DNA of 64,000 nucleotides from Tamarix chinensis (lineage: Eukaryota > Streptophyta > Magnoliopsida > Caryophyllales > Tamaricaceae): contig CM060177.1 of assembly GCA_030549775.1 (NCBI GenBank), forward strand, positions 90,079,736 through 90,143,735, written 5' to 3'. Position 1 is the stretch's first letter, and each line of letters opens with the position of its first letter. This document shows positions 25,300-37,148 of the stretch, one piece after another. The position numbers and the translations under genes were made by a program. The notes under the pieces are model-generated. The model was not told the DNA's origin and ran no database searches. It worked only from the letters and a program-made list of their open reading frames with translations.

Positions 25300-25690
25300 T
25301 AATTTAATAAGGCAATGAACATTTCCTCTATTTAACAATTATAAATGGGGCAATGAATAAAAATTTCCATATTTGATCCTATCTAATAAGGTAATGATTA
25401 AAAATCCCCTATTTGGTCCTATCTATTGGGCAATGAATAAAAATTTCTTATTTGATCCTATCTAATGGGCAATGAATAAGAAAAATCCCTATTAGATCAA
25501 CTCTGATGGGGCAATGAGCAAAAAATCCCTATTTTTAATCTTATCTAATGGAGTAATGAATAAAAATTCCTCTATTTGATTGTATCTAATGAGACAATGA
25601 ATACAAATTTTTATTATTTGATTGTATCTAATAGAATAATGAATTATAGTCCCCATTTATTTTTATTTGATGGGGCAATATATAAGTATC
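25300..25690. repeat. About 60-bp tandem repeat with GGGGCAATGAATAAAAAT core
   Basis: Six to seven imperfect units repeat the pattern CCTATTTGATCCTATCTAAT then GGGGCAATGAATAAAAA. The core GGGCAAT also appears at 28900-29070 near the right CACTA-like end. Confidence 0.75.
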
Positions 25691-25832
25691 CTCCCTAAAT
25701 AGTAATTAATAATATAATATAAAAAAAATAGGTAGCTAAGCAATAAACTAGTCGGGCTTTTTGTTTGCATTAAAGTTTCAAATTTTCCCTCAAGTTTTGG
25801 CAATGCTAGGTAATATTTAATGTCACGATGCA

Positions 25833-26222
25833 TAGGGGCATTCACAAATCGATCTAGACCAGAATTTTGGATCTAATCGATTAGGTATTTTGAGTTTCGA
25901 TTTAAGACCGGATTGATATTTTAATCTCCAGTCAGGGTTTCAGTCCCAAAGTAAACAATTTTTTTGTCCTTAATTGATTCTAGTCCTAATTGATAAAGTC
26001 TTCTAGTTCGACTCAGAATCTCATTAACATTTTGTCTCAAAAAATACATATTTTTAATATAAATAATATATAATTTACTGATTTCGATCTTAACTAGTCT
26101 TGGATAGGTAATTATGGTCCGATCCCCGATCCTAACTTAAAAAAAATCATTCCTTAATCAGATTTTGGTCAGGTCTAGATCCATCTAGTCCGATCTAATT
26201 TTAGACCAGTGTACACCCCTTA
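25833..26222. mobile_element. Possible hAT-type MITE
   Basis: The left end TAGGGGCATTCACAAATCG and right end CAGTGTACACCCCTTA form an imperfect inverted repeat of the TAGGGGTGT type. GATCTAGACC and its complement recur inside both arms. The flanking 8-mers do not match, so the assignment is tentative. Confidence 0.4.
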
Positions 26223-26259
26223 CAATATCCTCTTCTCTCTCATAGGACTTCTCCATGAC

Positions 26260-26261
<2 letters not shown>

Positions 26262-26304
<43 letters not shown>
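26262..26304. repeat. CT and AC microsatellite
   Basis: A pure CT run to about 26290 continues as an AC run. Confidence 0.95.
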
Positions 26305-26827
26305 TAATTCTTTGTAGATTATTCTACATAAATTCATTCACTAAATTCTAACATAATTTTATTATATTTATATAATTTTAATATATATATATATATATAT
26401 ATATTATTAAGTCGCGAGTTTTATTTTTAAGTTTTTGAATTCATTTTCAATTATAATTTTTTTTATGATTACACATTTAGTTTAGGTTTATATTTCGTTA
26501 ATAAAATAAATTATTTAAATTATATTTTTAAAAAATATTAAAATCATTAAAATACAAAAAATATTTTTGTCTTTAAATTTATATATTTTTACGAAGTCAC
26601 TAAGTTCTTTAAAAAAATATAAATTAAAAATTTTTGTAACTTATTTCTAACTGTTTTTTTTGTTTTATCCTTCTTAATTTTTGAACAATATTTTTTCAAA
26701 TTCTATAAATACATTTTATATTCATTTTATATTTATGAATGGAAAATAATTTAATTAAATAAATTTTAGATAAAATTATCTATTGATATCTTCAGAATGT
26801 TATATCCTCCGATGTGTTTATAAGTTA

Positions 26828-26927
<100 letters not shown>

Positions 26928-27049
26928 CAAGATCATATATATAAACAGCATTTTATATATAAATGTAGGAATCATTTCTGACCATTGGATTTAAATTACA
27001 TCCGACGGTCATAAATCAAAAACGGATAAAAACAGGTCCTGTTGTCGCG

Positions 27050-27434
27050 CATACGGCTCTGCCCCGCCCCTTCTGTTTCGACTCTGCTTGCCTCAGCACC
27101 CGACCCCCTTCGCACCAGTCTCTCCCTCTCCATCGCACCTCTCTCCCTCTCTATCGCACCCGTCTCTCCATCTTTCCGTCGCCATTTCTGCCCCTGCATC
27201 TCTCCATCGACCTACCCCTCGCATCTACTGACAGATCTAGCGAAGTACCCGGCCTCCCTCAATTTCCACTCATCCTCCACTCCGACGAGCTTCGTAGACC
27301 AGCAGACAAGCTCAGCCGCTGTTCTCTTTAACCAGACCTCAGCTCCTCCATTCTTCAACCGCCACTACACTGCCACACAGGAGACAAGGAGAAGCAGTAC
27401 ACGGCGGCATCGCGACATCGGCAGGAGCACAGAG
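27050..27434 (+). promoter_or_regulatory. Candidate 5' leader exon of uL6m
   Basis: This stretch is much richer in C and CT than its surroundings (CTCCCTCTCCATCGCACC-like runs), as plant 5' leaders often are. It ends in ACAGAG followed by GTATTC at 27435, a good donor site. A matching acceptor (GTGTCAG, ending 30217) stands 23 bp before the uL6m start codon, which would give a leader intron of about 2.8 kb. A long open frame across it (27042-27554) is low complexity and has no domain. This is inference from composition and splice signals only. Confidence 0.35.
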
Positions 27435-28604
27435 GTATTCGATTTTATGTTCTTTGTTATGGTCGGAGGTCGATTAATATGTTGCAGTGAAGCGTTTAAT
27501 AAGAAACTATCGCATAATCCGATCTTAAATAGAGTTCTGTGTTTTGAAGATTAGGAGGCTGCTTGCTCTCATAGACCTTAAAACAACAAATATGTTTTAT
27601 CCGATCTTTTTTATGGTCGGAGGGTCGACTCTGATATGTTTGAATGCCAACAATAACAGGCTTTGTCAATTGTAGATGTGCTGAGTAACTTAAAATTAGT
27701 GATTCCAAAGTTTCAGTCAAGAGGTGGTATTGTCAATTAACACTTGTGGTATTCTGAATTCCTTAAGCTCCTTGCATTCAATTGCTGAATAACGAACTGG
27801 TAGGTTACGGGGAAATGCAGAGCAGTAGTCACTTTGATTTTCACTTCAGGGAATTTTAATGTTCAGTGTTTGATTGAATATATATTTGTCTGTTTACTGG
27901 TAGAAGGTGAACCAATTGTAGTAAGGATAAATGTATTTAGTTCTACGTTTTATGTACGCTGTAGTGTCTGCTCTTTTTATACATGGCTTCCCTCGATCAT
28001 CCGGGCCGGGGTCAGAAAGGACGTAGCTAGATAGAGACAAAAAGACAGCACTACTATCCAATATGCTGTTCGTCGACTTTCATTCATTCAATTTTGTATG
28101 TGTGGATGAGTGTGTTATACTTATTATCCCCCACCCCCTTGTCTCCCTCTGCCTCCTTTCACCCACACACATGAATGCCACACGGCGTGTCTATATAATG
28201 GTTCATAACTATTCTACGATCCACCTTATAAGAGCTGCCTATCGAGGAGAGATGTAAATCGATATAGTTAATTTTACTATCTATACCGATAATCAGTCTA
28301 TCCGATTTAAAATATATGTTAGTTTGTCGTTCAAAGATAAACTTTGACTATTTTTTTTAATCAACATATGATATGAAAGTATACTAATAGTCATATTAAA
28401 ATATATTTTCATAATTATGCTAATCCATATGGTAGAATTTTTTACATGCATGTCCATTTCTCTAACTAACATGCTTAAGTTACGAATACGTGTATGTCAA
28501 TCGGGTGATCGAAATGGTCCAAAGGAAGGAGAAAAAAGACAGAAGGAGGCAGGAGACAAAGTGTGTACGATAGGAAACCACGATGCCTTTTTTTTCATTG
28601 ATGA

Positions 28605-28842
28605 TTTAGGGTTTAGGGTTTAGGGTTTAGGGTTTAGGGGGTTTATGGTTTGTAGGGTTTGTAGGGTTTAGAGGGTTTACGATTTATAGGGTTTAGGATT
28701 TAGAGGATTTAGGGTTTAGGGTTTAAGGTCTATGGTTTAAGGTTTAGAGGGTTTAGGGTTTAGGGGTTTTAGGATTTAGAGGACTTAGGGTTTTTAGGGT
28801 TTACAATTTAGAGGGTTTAGGGTTTATGGTTTATGGTTTTTT
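28605..28842 (+). repeat. Interstitial telomere-like block (TTTAGGG)n
   Basis: Several perfect TTTAGGG units at 28605-28640 grade into variants such as TTTATGG, TTTAGAGGG and TTTGTAGGG to about 28842. The block lies inside the proposed uL6m leader intron and close to the right CACTA-like end. Confidence 0.9.
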
Positions 28843-29095
28843 ACAGTTGTCCAAATTGTTTTGACTCAAGGCAGTAATAATTTCTCTTGTTGATATGAAT
28901 CAAATCGGGCAATTATTATTGCCCCAATTGAATTGAAATAAATAGGGCGATCCAAAAATTTATCTTTTTTAACCCTAATAAGGCACAAATAATAGGGCAA
29001 TTTTATTTTGCCTCAATAGACTAATAGGGCAATATTATTATCAAATAAGGTATTTTTAATTGCCCTGTTTGACTTTGATCATAATTCTTGTAGTG

Positions 29096-30217
29096 ATTTA
29101 TGGTCTTCTCACAATATGTATGTATCTGTGTATATATGTATATATGTTACTCTGTTTCCTAGACTTTTTAGAATTATCATGATACTCTATCCGGGCCTAT
29201 TTCCATGTTTCCTTGCAACCTAGATGTTCAATTTAATGTGACAACCACTTTGCTAAGGATTTTAAAGCATGATCTCAGTGTGGTGTGTGATATATCATAG
29301 GAAACACAAAGTTTTCTTCTTAGGAATTACTTAACTGACATTTGCTTATTGAATATTAGCGAGGCATTAACTTTCTCTTGGATTTTGTTTTGAGAAGTGT
29401 TGATATCTTGATATAGATTTTATAGAGCAAGGGAAAAGGGAAAAAGGTAAAAATATGGATAATTTGTCTTCTCAGAAAACCAGGGTTAACTTTGTTGCCT
29501 CATTTTTATGAGTTTAATTAGTATTAAACATGTGAGAGGTGAAAGGCAGAGGTTGTTGGTTAAGTGAATTGATAAAATTGGGGAAGAAGTTGTCAGAAGG
29601 CCATGATTATCTGTTTTAGACTATGCTATCTAAATTTCTAATTGTTGGATCTCGGGATCAAGAGGATAGCTTGAAAGGAGGTAACAATACCAATAGTCAC
29701 AATCAAATCCTATTCTATATTTTGTATGAGTTTTAAATCTGTTGAGCCAAATACTTTGCTTATCTTGGAACTTCTTTTTCCGTAGGATACTGTACAGTAT
29801 ACTGGTGTTAGGATAAAAAGGAAAAGTTTTTTTTAAAAAAAAAACAAAGAAGCTTTCTTTCTGCTTTGTGGTTAGCCGAACTCATTCTCAGCTTATTTGA
29901 CATCTTCATTTGATTCCAGTATGGCTAACTGTAAAAGTTTGGCTTTATTTTGTGGGTTTTTTTTTTTCAGTATTGGGAATATTGTTACTATGCTTGATAA
30001 ATGCAACCATTTACCTCTTCTCTAGAACTACGAAAAGAGATAATTACTTTTTCTCCAAACAAGGGATTAGTTAGCTCTTGAGTATCAGTCTCATCATCTG
30101 AAGGTTATTGTCCTTGATGTCAAACTAGGAATTCTTATCTTGTTGTTGCCTCTCCAGTTTTATCTGATTTGTACAATGTAATGCGCTGCTGACAAGTTTC
30201 ATATTCTATGGTGTCAG
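29096..30217 (+). other. Probable 3' part of the uL6m leader intron
   Basis: It is U-rich and AT-rich non-coding sequence with no conserved frame. It ends with a pyrimidine-poor but usable GTGTCAG acceptor just before the coding exon of uL6m. I see no transposon ends in it. Confidence 0.35.
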
Positions 30218-30240
30218 GCAGTCAAGGTACTTGGTTCAAG

Positions 30241-30549
30241 ATGGAATCACAGTTCTTTCGATTTCTAAAGGTCGTGGGTGTTGGTTTCAAGGCCAGAGCT
30301 GAAGCCGGGGGACGCCTGTTGTACCTAAGATTGGGCTACAGCCACGAGGTTGAATTAACAGTTCCACCTGCTGTTCGCGTCTACTGCTTCAAACCAAATA
30401 TAATCTGCTGCACGGGAATCGATAAGCACAGGACCCATCAGTTTGCTGCAACCGTCCGCAGCTGCAAGCCTCCTGAAGTGTATAAAGGCAAAGGAATTCT
30501 GTACACCGATGAAGTCATTAAGTTAAAGCCAGGGAAGAAATCCAAATGA
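30241..30549 (+). CDS. uL6m: Mitochondrial large-subunit ribosomal protein L6 (uL6m), nuclear gene
   Basis: The 102-residue product is the short plant form of ribosomal protein L6 that serves the large subunit of the mitochondrial ribosome. The start MESQFFRFLK and the blocks VGVGFKARAEAGG, LGYSHEVELTVPP, THQFAATVRSCKPPE and YKGKGILY are those of this family. An upstream in-frame ATG at 30208 would add 11 residues, but the conserved family start is at 30241. Compared with the two-domain bacterial L6 (about 175 residues), only the second domain is present, which is normal for plants. The C-terminus is lysine-rich (KLKPGKKSK). It is intact, in one coding exon, with an AG acceptor just upstream and a leader that probably lies several kb away. 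No mitochondrial presequence is obvious, also normal for this short form. Confidence 0.92.
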   Translation: MESQFFRFLKVVGVGFKARAEAGGRLLYLRLGYSHEVELTVPPAVRVYCFKPNIICCTGIDKHRTHQFAATVRSCKPPEVYKGKGILYTDEVIKLKPGKKSK

Positions 30550-30900
30550 TAAAGTCATGCAAAGAAAAGTTGGAAAAATACAGGAGGCCTGTTCAAGCAG
30601 GGACAAATAATCAGGCTTCCGGCCACGCCCTGCAGTGTACGAAGTTAGAACATTATTTTTGAGGTTAGAAATTCGGTTGGTATCCCGAGTCCGTGGAACC
30701 ATGTAATTTTATTTCAGGCTGGATGAATCAGTATCTTGTTTAGTGGTACTAGATGTTTCAAAAACTAATAAGCATCTGGTAATGAGGATATGTTGTCTCT
30801 TGGTATACATTGTCGAGACCAATATAAGCCTCTAGGCAGGTAGACCGCTGATGGGCAAGTAGTGCCAGTGATTTTCTGTATGCTATATATTTCTGTGAAA
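30550..30900 (+). other. 3' untranslated region of uL6m
   Basis: The sequence directly after the stop is non-repetitive and of mixed composition. An AATAAG near 30767 could serve as the polyadenylation signal. The exact end is not visible. Confidence 0.4.
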
Positions 30901-31992
30901 ATGATTTTTCAGAGAACACAGCTTTTCACGTAGCTTACTGTTCATAATTGCTTGGTCATGGGAAACCTTGCGTTGCCGGTGTGGACCGCGTGTCATAGGT
31001 GGAATGTTGGTTAGCCCTCTCTGTGGAGGTTTCATGACTAGTATCATATAAGAATGAAAGTCATGACTCTTACTCGATGGTCAATCTTATAGGAAGACAC
31101 ATTGTGGGAACATCAGTACTATATAAATAATTGACCGCAAGTTTATTGAAGAAGAGGAAAAGAATGAGCCTGACATATATATATATGATCTGATATTTAG
31201 TCCATAGCAAGGCACCCTGATGAGAGCTGAGCTATGAGTCTCTGATTCCCGACCTCGACCACGCACTCATACATACATATATTGCATCTTAATTGCAGGT
31301 CCCCAATCTTGTTTTAAGCTAATCAGCTTGGAGGCCTTAATTTCTGTACCTGATAAGTCATTGGCGTGTTAATTTATGTGATTGCTGGCCTACGAAGTAA
31401 ATTACAATCCTCGGATTAATTGCTCAGATAAGATGTGTATTAAACAAGTTGCGGTACTTTTAAAGTGGTGTACTGGTGTGCCTCACATCAAACGTAGTGC
31501 ATGGGGGCTGGGGGAGTGGTTGAACGGAAACTGGAAAGCTGACTACGCATGGTGTAGGTTGCTTCAGCCTTCAAGGTACGTAGGAATAGAGGTTATGTGA
31601 AACCTGGATGACTCAGTATATACTCATTTTCCTAGCTTGCCTTACCAGGAAAATATGAACTGTGCTCGTGGTAGGGTAGAGTTTTCTCCTTTGGAAGGAA
31701 GGGATCAATGGGGGCGACTATATATTTGTTATTGTGGGAATGACACCCCAGCCCCAGGAGGAAATGTTGATGCAGCTGCCGGGATTAGATCAGATGTATG
31801 TTTCAGGTGAATCTTGTTGTTGATCCATTGCATGTTGACATCCGTAATATATTGCCCCGGTGGTGATTGCTCTCTACTAGGCACAAGTTTTTTTATGAAT
31901 AAAATCCCTTATGCTAGTCATGTTGATAGGGAATAATTCATTATCAGCTCCGTATGGTGAGCTTTTTTCCTTTGATGGTGAGCTCCATGTGG
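30901..31992. other. Intergenic sequence without recognised gene
   Basis: The composition is moderate and looks non-repetitive, but short frames such as 31382-31600 show no recognisable domain. A short TA run lies near 31180. Confidence 0.35.
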
Positions 31993-32066
31993 AAGGAATA
32001 CAATTACATATCTTCATTCATATTTTGGATGGTCTGTGGGGTTAACTAGAATAATAGCTTTACATA
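31993..32066. repeat. Left copy of a 74-bp direct duplication flanking the Ty3 element
   Basis: It starts AAGGAATACAATTACATATC and ends ATAATAGCTTTACATA, directly against the LTR at 32067. The same 74 bases, with no difference that I can see, recur at 38718-38791 directly after the other LTR. Confidence 0.93.
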
Positions 32067-32358
32067 TGCAAGGGTGAGAGGGAAGAAGGAGAAATTGAGA
32101 GGGAAGACAGAAAATCACTTAGGATTAATTAATATTCATTCAAAATTGTCCTCAAATAACAACCCTAAGACCCCTTTATATAGAGTAAGGGCCATAAAAA
32201 TAACGATAGTAAAAATCACTAATTACTAGCTAAGATAAGATCATCATAAATTACTACGGTAAATAAAATAATTACTAAGGTAAGAAAATAAGATAGGAAT
32301 CTATTTTTTATTCCTACGTTTATACTTATTCCTATAAAAATCCTGCTTAATTACATCA
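32067..32358 (-). repeat. 3' LTR of the young Ty3 element
   Basis: On the minus strand it begins TGATGTAATTAAGCAGG and ends CCCTTGCA. It is identical to 38426-38717 by eye. The stop codon of pol lies inside it. Confidence 0.95.
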
Positions 32359-32991
32359 TTCTCTCCCACCGGAAAAGAACTCGACTCCGGCGAGTGAGAT
32401 CGAAGAAAGTCATTAAGCAATTCTGGAGCCAAATCTCGGAGATCATCCTCAGTAACCCAAGTAGCATCACAATCTGGACGGTTCTTCCACGTGATCCAAA
32501 ATCGGCGAAACCCTCCTTGAGAAGAGGAAACATGCTCCACATCATCAATAGAAGCAATCTCATCCTTGGGTCGCTGAACAGGTGGTACTGTCGGCTCCTG
32601 CAGACCTGCAGGCACACTAGAAGGCAAGGCAGGAGGCTCAAAGTTGCCTCTGTAAGGTGACAAATCACTCACGTTGAAAACGGGACTAATACCTAAATCA
32701 TCGGGTAGATCTAGCACATAAGCATTCGGTCCTTGTTTTTTCAAAATCTCATACGGGCCCATGGCGCCGCATGTAACTTTTTAAAATATCCTTTTGGAAA
32801 ACGTTCAGGACACACACGTACCATGACAAAGTCACCTTCATTAAAACCCTTATCTCTACGATGCACATCAACAGCAAGTTTATAGTCCACATTACTCAAC
32901 ATAATCTTACGCCTAATCTCATCATGCAAATGTTCAGCAAGGAGATGTTCAGCAAAGGACTCAGCAGACGCAGAACACGTGCATGTGGGGA
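32301..32991 (-). pseudogene. Integrase C-terminal tail with chromo-like end
   Basis: Two frames cover the end of pol. One (about 32741-32990) carries the linker after the core (GFNEGDFVMVRV, ERFPKGYFKKL). The other (32301-32762) carries GPYEILKK, SPVFNVSDLSPYRG and a tail with FRRFWITWKNRP and ATWVTEDDL, which resembles the diverged chromodomain/CR motif of CRM-type elements. That part targets integration in such elements. The coding sequence runs about 58 bp into the 3' LTR before its stop. A one-base type frame change near 32765 and another near 33000 break continuity with the integrase core. Confidence 0.82.
32359..32372 (-). other. Polypurine tract of the young Ty3 element
   Basis: On the minus strand the run GGTGGGAGAGAA ends immediately before the TGATG start of the 3' LTR. 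Confidence 0.75.
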
Positions 32992-34476
32992 TCAGGGGGA
33001 AAAAGTCAAAGGAGCAGACGAGTGATGCATAAAAGTCAACATATAACCATATTTCAAAAGGACTCTTTCCCGTGGACCGATAGACGCATGGTTATAAGCG
33101 AACTCAGCTGTGGGTAACACTAAATCCCAAGTACGAGGTCGATCTCCGACAAGACAACGAAGAAGGTCACCTAAACCTCGATTTACTACCTCTGTCTGAC
33201 CATCGGTCTGGGGATGATGGGCGGTAGAAAACTTTAACTGGGTTTTGCTCATAGTCCAGAGTGTCTTCCAGAACCAACAGATCAACCTAGAATCTCTATC
33301 AGATACTATGGAAGAAGGAAGACCATGAAGTCTGACTACCTCACGAAAAATCAATCTAGCAACATGAACAGCATCGGAAGTCTTGCTACAGGGTATGAAA
33401 TGGGCCATCTTGGAGAATCTATCTACTACTACAAGGATCGAGTCATGGCCTCTGGATGTTTTGGGGATACCTAGAATAAAGTCCATGCTAAGATCCTTCC
33501 ATGGCTCATGAGGAACAGGTAAAGGAGTATATAAGCCCGTGTTTTGCTTTTTAGTTTTAGCTAACTGACAAGTACGACACTGGGATATGACTCTCTTAAC
33601 GTCTTGTTGCCAAGAAGGCCAATAAAAACGATCACGTACCAAGGTGATGGTACGATCTATACCGAAGTGACCTGCAAGGCCACCTGCGTGCAATTCCCAA
33701 ACAAGAAAGTCTCTATATGAGGATTGGGGAATGCATAATCTAGAGGCTCTAAAAAGATATCCATTATGGATGACATAATCAACGAAGTCCTGACGGTTAC
33801 CATGAGAAACTTCTCGGTAGATGTGACCGAAATCGGGACAAGAAGAGTAATCATCCTTCATTTTATCAAAGTTAGTAGCCCTAATATTCCATTGTTGAAG
33901 GATAGCACCTATCCTGCTAAGAGCATCAGCTACTCGATTCTCGGTTCCTGAACGATGTTTTAGGACGAAAGTATATTCGCCTAAGAATTCCAGCCATTTA
34001 GCATACTTCTTTGGCAATTCTCGCTTTGAATGCAAATACTCTAGTGCTAGGTGGTCAGAATAGACTACAAAGTCTTGGGGTAAAAGGTAATACCGCCAAT
34101 AATGGAGGGACCTGACCACATCATATAACTCCTTAAGATGGATGGTGTACTTTTGTTTAGACGCATTGAGTTTCTCACTGAAAAATGCTATGGGATGTCC
34201 TTCCTGACCTAACACTCCGCCTATGCCTGTTTCTCAAGCATCACAATGAACTTCGAAGACTTTACTAAAATCGGGATGCCTAAGGACAGGGGCCTTAGTC
34301 ATACACTCCTTAATTTCCTGAAAGGCTCTAGAAGCTTTAGAAGTCCACTGAAATGATCCCTTCTTTAGACAATCAGTGATGGGGACCATAATAGAGCTAA
34401 AATTGCGGATGAACCGACGATAGAAGGAAACTAGGCCATGAAAGCTACGTACTTCCGTAACAGATTTTGGTTCAGG
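32992..34476 (-). pseudogene. RNase H and integrase core of the young Ty3 element
   Basis: The readable text continues from RT ([10 protein letters not shown], 34450 downward) into RNase H (FFSEKLN, YSDHLALEYL, RVADALSR) and integrase. The integrase zinc finger has HHCC spacing (HAGGLAGHFG to CRTCQLAK). The core keeps all three acidic residues: Asp in LSMDFILG, Asp in IVSDRDSR and Glu in HPQTDGQTE. A TGA interrupts the RNase H start near 34233 (Arg codon expected), and another at 34474-34476 separates this piece from RT (Trp codon expected). The enzyme text is otherwise well preserved, as expected from a recent copy. Confidence 0.9.
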
Positions 34477-36770
34477 TCATTCCTTAATAACTCGGACTTT
34501 CTCAGGGTCAGTAGAAATGCCCTGAGAAGAAACAATAAAGCCTAGAAAGAGAACCTGAGACTGAAGGAAGGAACATTTCTTGAGATTAGCATAAAGCTTG
34601 GCTTCCCGTAAAGTAGTGAAAACTTGTCTAAGGTGGGACAGGTGATCCCTTTGAGACTTGCTATAAATCAGGATGTCATCGAAATAGACCACGAGGAATT
34701 TTCCCATAAATGGTTGGAGGATATGGGTCATAAACCTCATGAATGTGCTAGGGGCATTTGATAACCCAAAAGGCAAAACTAACCACTCAAAAAGTCCATC
34801 CTGCATCTTAAAGGCTGTTTTCCATTCATCCCCTGGCCGAATACGAATTTGGTGGTACCCGCTACGTAAGTCGATTTTAGAGTAGTAACTAGAGCCAGCT
34901 AGAGTGTCTAACATGTCCTCTAGTCTAGGGATAGGAAATCTATACTTAACCGTGATTTTATTAATGGCTCTACTATCCACACACATTCTCCAAGATCCAT
35001 CCTTCTTGGGAGTGAGTAAGGCGGGTACTGCACAAGGACTCATGCTATGCTTCACAAATCCCTTACGAAGGAGCTCCTCAACTTGTTTATTTAATTCAGC
35101 CCGCTCATTAGGGTTCATCCTATAATGGGGAAGATTAGGTAACTGAGACCCAGGAATAAGATCGATGGCATGTTGAATGTCTCTCATGGGTGGCAACTCT
35201 TTAGGTAATTCTTCGGGAATTACATCCGAAAAGTCACCCAATAACTTCTGAACCTCAGTGGGAATGGGTGAAGTGGAGTTTGGGGAGATCTCTTGAGCGA
35301 CTATGGCTAACATGAAATTGGTTTTCCTACTCTCCTGATGAAAGGCGTGAGGGGTGATGATTTGAACCCTATTTATAGAAGCTTCCTTAAGCATAGAAAG
35401 GGGTTGAGGGGGTGAGGGATCAGATGGTTTTGCAGGATTAAGAATGATACGCTTTCCTTTGAAGAAGAAGTAGTGAGTATTTGGTCGGCAATCAATCTTA
35501 ACTGAATGATCATAAAGCCAAGGTCTACCTAAGAGAATGTGGGCGACATCCATGGGAAGGACATCAAAATAAAGATCTTCTTTATAATGTGGGCCTAGGT
35601 GGAGGGGAACGAGGCATCTTTGGTTAATGGGGAGAGTGGTCTTATTTACCCAAGCTACCGTAAAAGGATTAGGATGAGGTTCAGACTTAAGGTTTAGTCT
35701 TTTTATGGCGGATCGAGATACGACATTAAGGGTACTACCACCATCTATGACTAACTTGGCAGATTTTCCATTACACCTAAAGAAAGTGCAAAAAATGGAA
35801 GTTCGTTTCCACTCATCGAGATGGGTGCCTTGCGACAGAACACATCTAGCCACATTAGAATGTTTTTCTTGTTGAGGCCTGATAGCCCGAACAAGGCTAC
35901 AATGTGGAGTGTCCTCCTCTTCGAGGTCTTCATCATCACCTGAATATTCACAGGGGTCAACTATAAGATCCTCAATAGGTGGCTCATCACCCTCCTGTTC
36001 TAGTATCATGGTACGGTGGGGACAACGAGACGCAATATGCCCTCGCTCATGACAGTTATGACATTGGATAGAGTTAGCAGTCGATTGAACGGCGTTAGAT
36101 CGGTTACTAGGAGCAGAGTTATAGGTGTTGGATTGGGAAGCACCCTTGTGGTTAGACTTAGAGGATGTAGGCGTGAAGGACTTGGCCTGACGTGAATCGC
36201 TGGAATAAGGAGATGAATATCGAGTGGGCGAGCGTTTGAAGCGTCTTTCAAACTCAAGAGCCAATTTGAAAGCATCTTCGACACATGTAGGCCCATGGAG
36301 CTTAACGTCTTCCCTGATGGACTCCCTAAGACCATTAATGTATCGAAAGAGGGTAATATCGGTAGGTTCAGGGTAGTCACACCTTACTGAATAATCCTCA
36401 AACTTTTGAGTATACTCAGAGACACTGGAGGAAGATTGTTTAAGGTTGTACATTTGCTCTAGGAGCTGATTTCTATGAAAAGTAGGAAGATATTTTTCTT
36501 TAAGCTTTTCTTTCATAACGGCCCATTGACGAATAGGTGGTTCTCCTAAACGGTCCATCTGAGTTTGGACCATTTTCCAGTACCGTTTTGCAGCCCCAGA
36601 GAGTTTCATCTTAGTAAAACGGACTCGCTCGATATCACTCATGTTATAAAATTCGAAGTAATCCTCCATTTCTTCTAACCAATCAGTAAAAAGGTTTGGG
36701 TCAAGAGTTCCATCATAGGAGTTCACATCGATTTTGACTTTCCGAGTAATGTCGTCCTCATATCTATGAT
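34477..36770 (-). pseudogene. Gag, protease and reverse transcriptase of the young Ty3 element
   Basis: An open stretch of 749 codons (34477-36726) holds, in order, the gag capsid-like region (residues about 1-165), a zinc knuckle CHNCHERGHIASRC (222-235), an acidic linker, an aspartic protease with IDGGST at about 327-332 (the usual residue after Asp is Ser or Thr, here Gly), and reverse transcriptase from about 505 onward with KIDLRSGYHQ (617-626) and YFDD (681-684). It ends at a TGA where related elements have Trp. The gag start is separated by a frame change near 36750. The ATG at 36726 is internal to gag, not the natural start. Confidence 0.92.
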
Positions 36771-37148
36771 AAGTGGTCTATCATGATGGTTTGAATGTCT
36801 ACGATTCCTATGGCGAAGGTGTGCTACGTCTTCTTCCGATGTGTCATCCTCGGAATAATTGAGATTAGGCGGATCTACGGGGCCTTGAGACCTAAGGTGT
36901 CTATGGTGTGGGGGAACGTAACCAGGGGTTTGTTTGTAGGACCCGAGAATACTACGGTTTGAGCCAACTAAATTGGAGGGAGGTAGGATGGGTTGTCTAA
37001 CGGATTGAGGGCCAGGCTCATCAATGGGGCGCTTTTCCATCATCCTTTCTATACTGTTAGCTAGCTTAAAAACCAATTGTTCTAGTTGGTCCATACGGGA
37101 AGGGTCGGATCGATCATCAGACCCCTGACTCTTAGAAGATGAAGGCAT
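36723..37148 (-). pseudogene. Gag N-terminus of the young Ty3 element
   Basis: This piece starts MPSSSKSQGSDDRSD and is rich in Ser, Arg and His with several Pro-rich patches, typical of the poorly conserved front of chromovirus gag. It runs in frame to about 36770. There a one-base change shifts it out of the capsid frame, and it ends at a TGA at 36723-36725. This is the likely natural start of the polyprotein. Confidence 0.75.

Noticed and set aside
25300..25690. Regular repeats considered as a CRISPR array
   Set aside because: The units are about 60-bp degenerate tandem repeats with no constant repeat and variable spacer structure, in plant nuclear DNA.
27042..27554. A 170-codon frame upstream of uL6m
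   Set aside because: Its text is repeated Ser/Leu/Pro from CT-rich DNA. A leader exon with a donor at 27435 explains it better.
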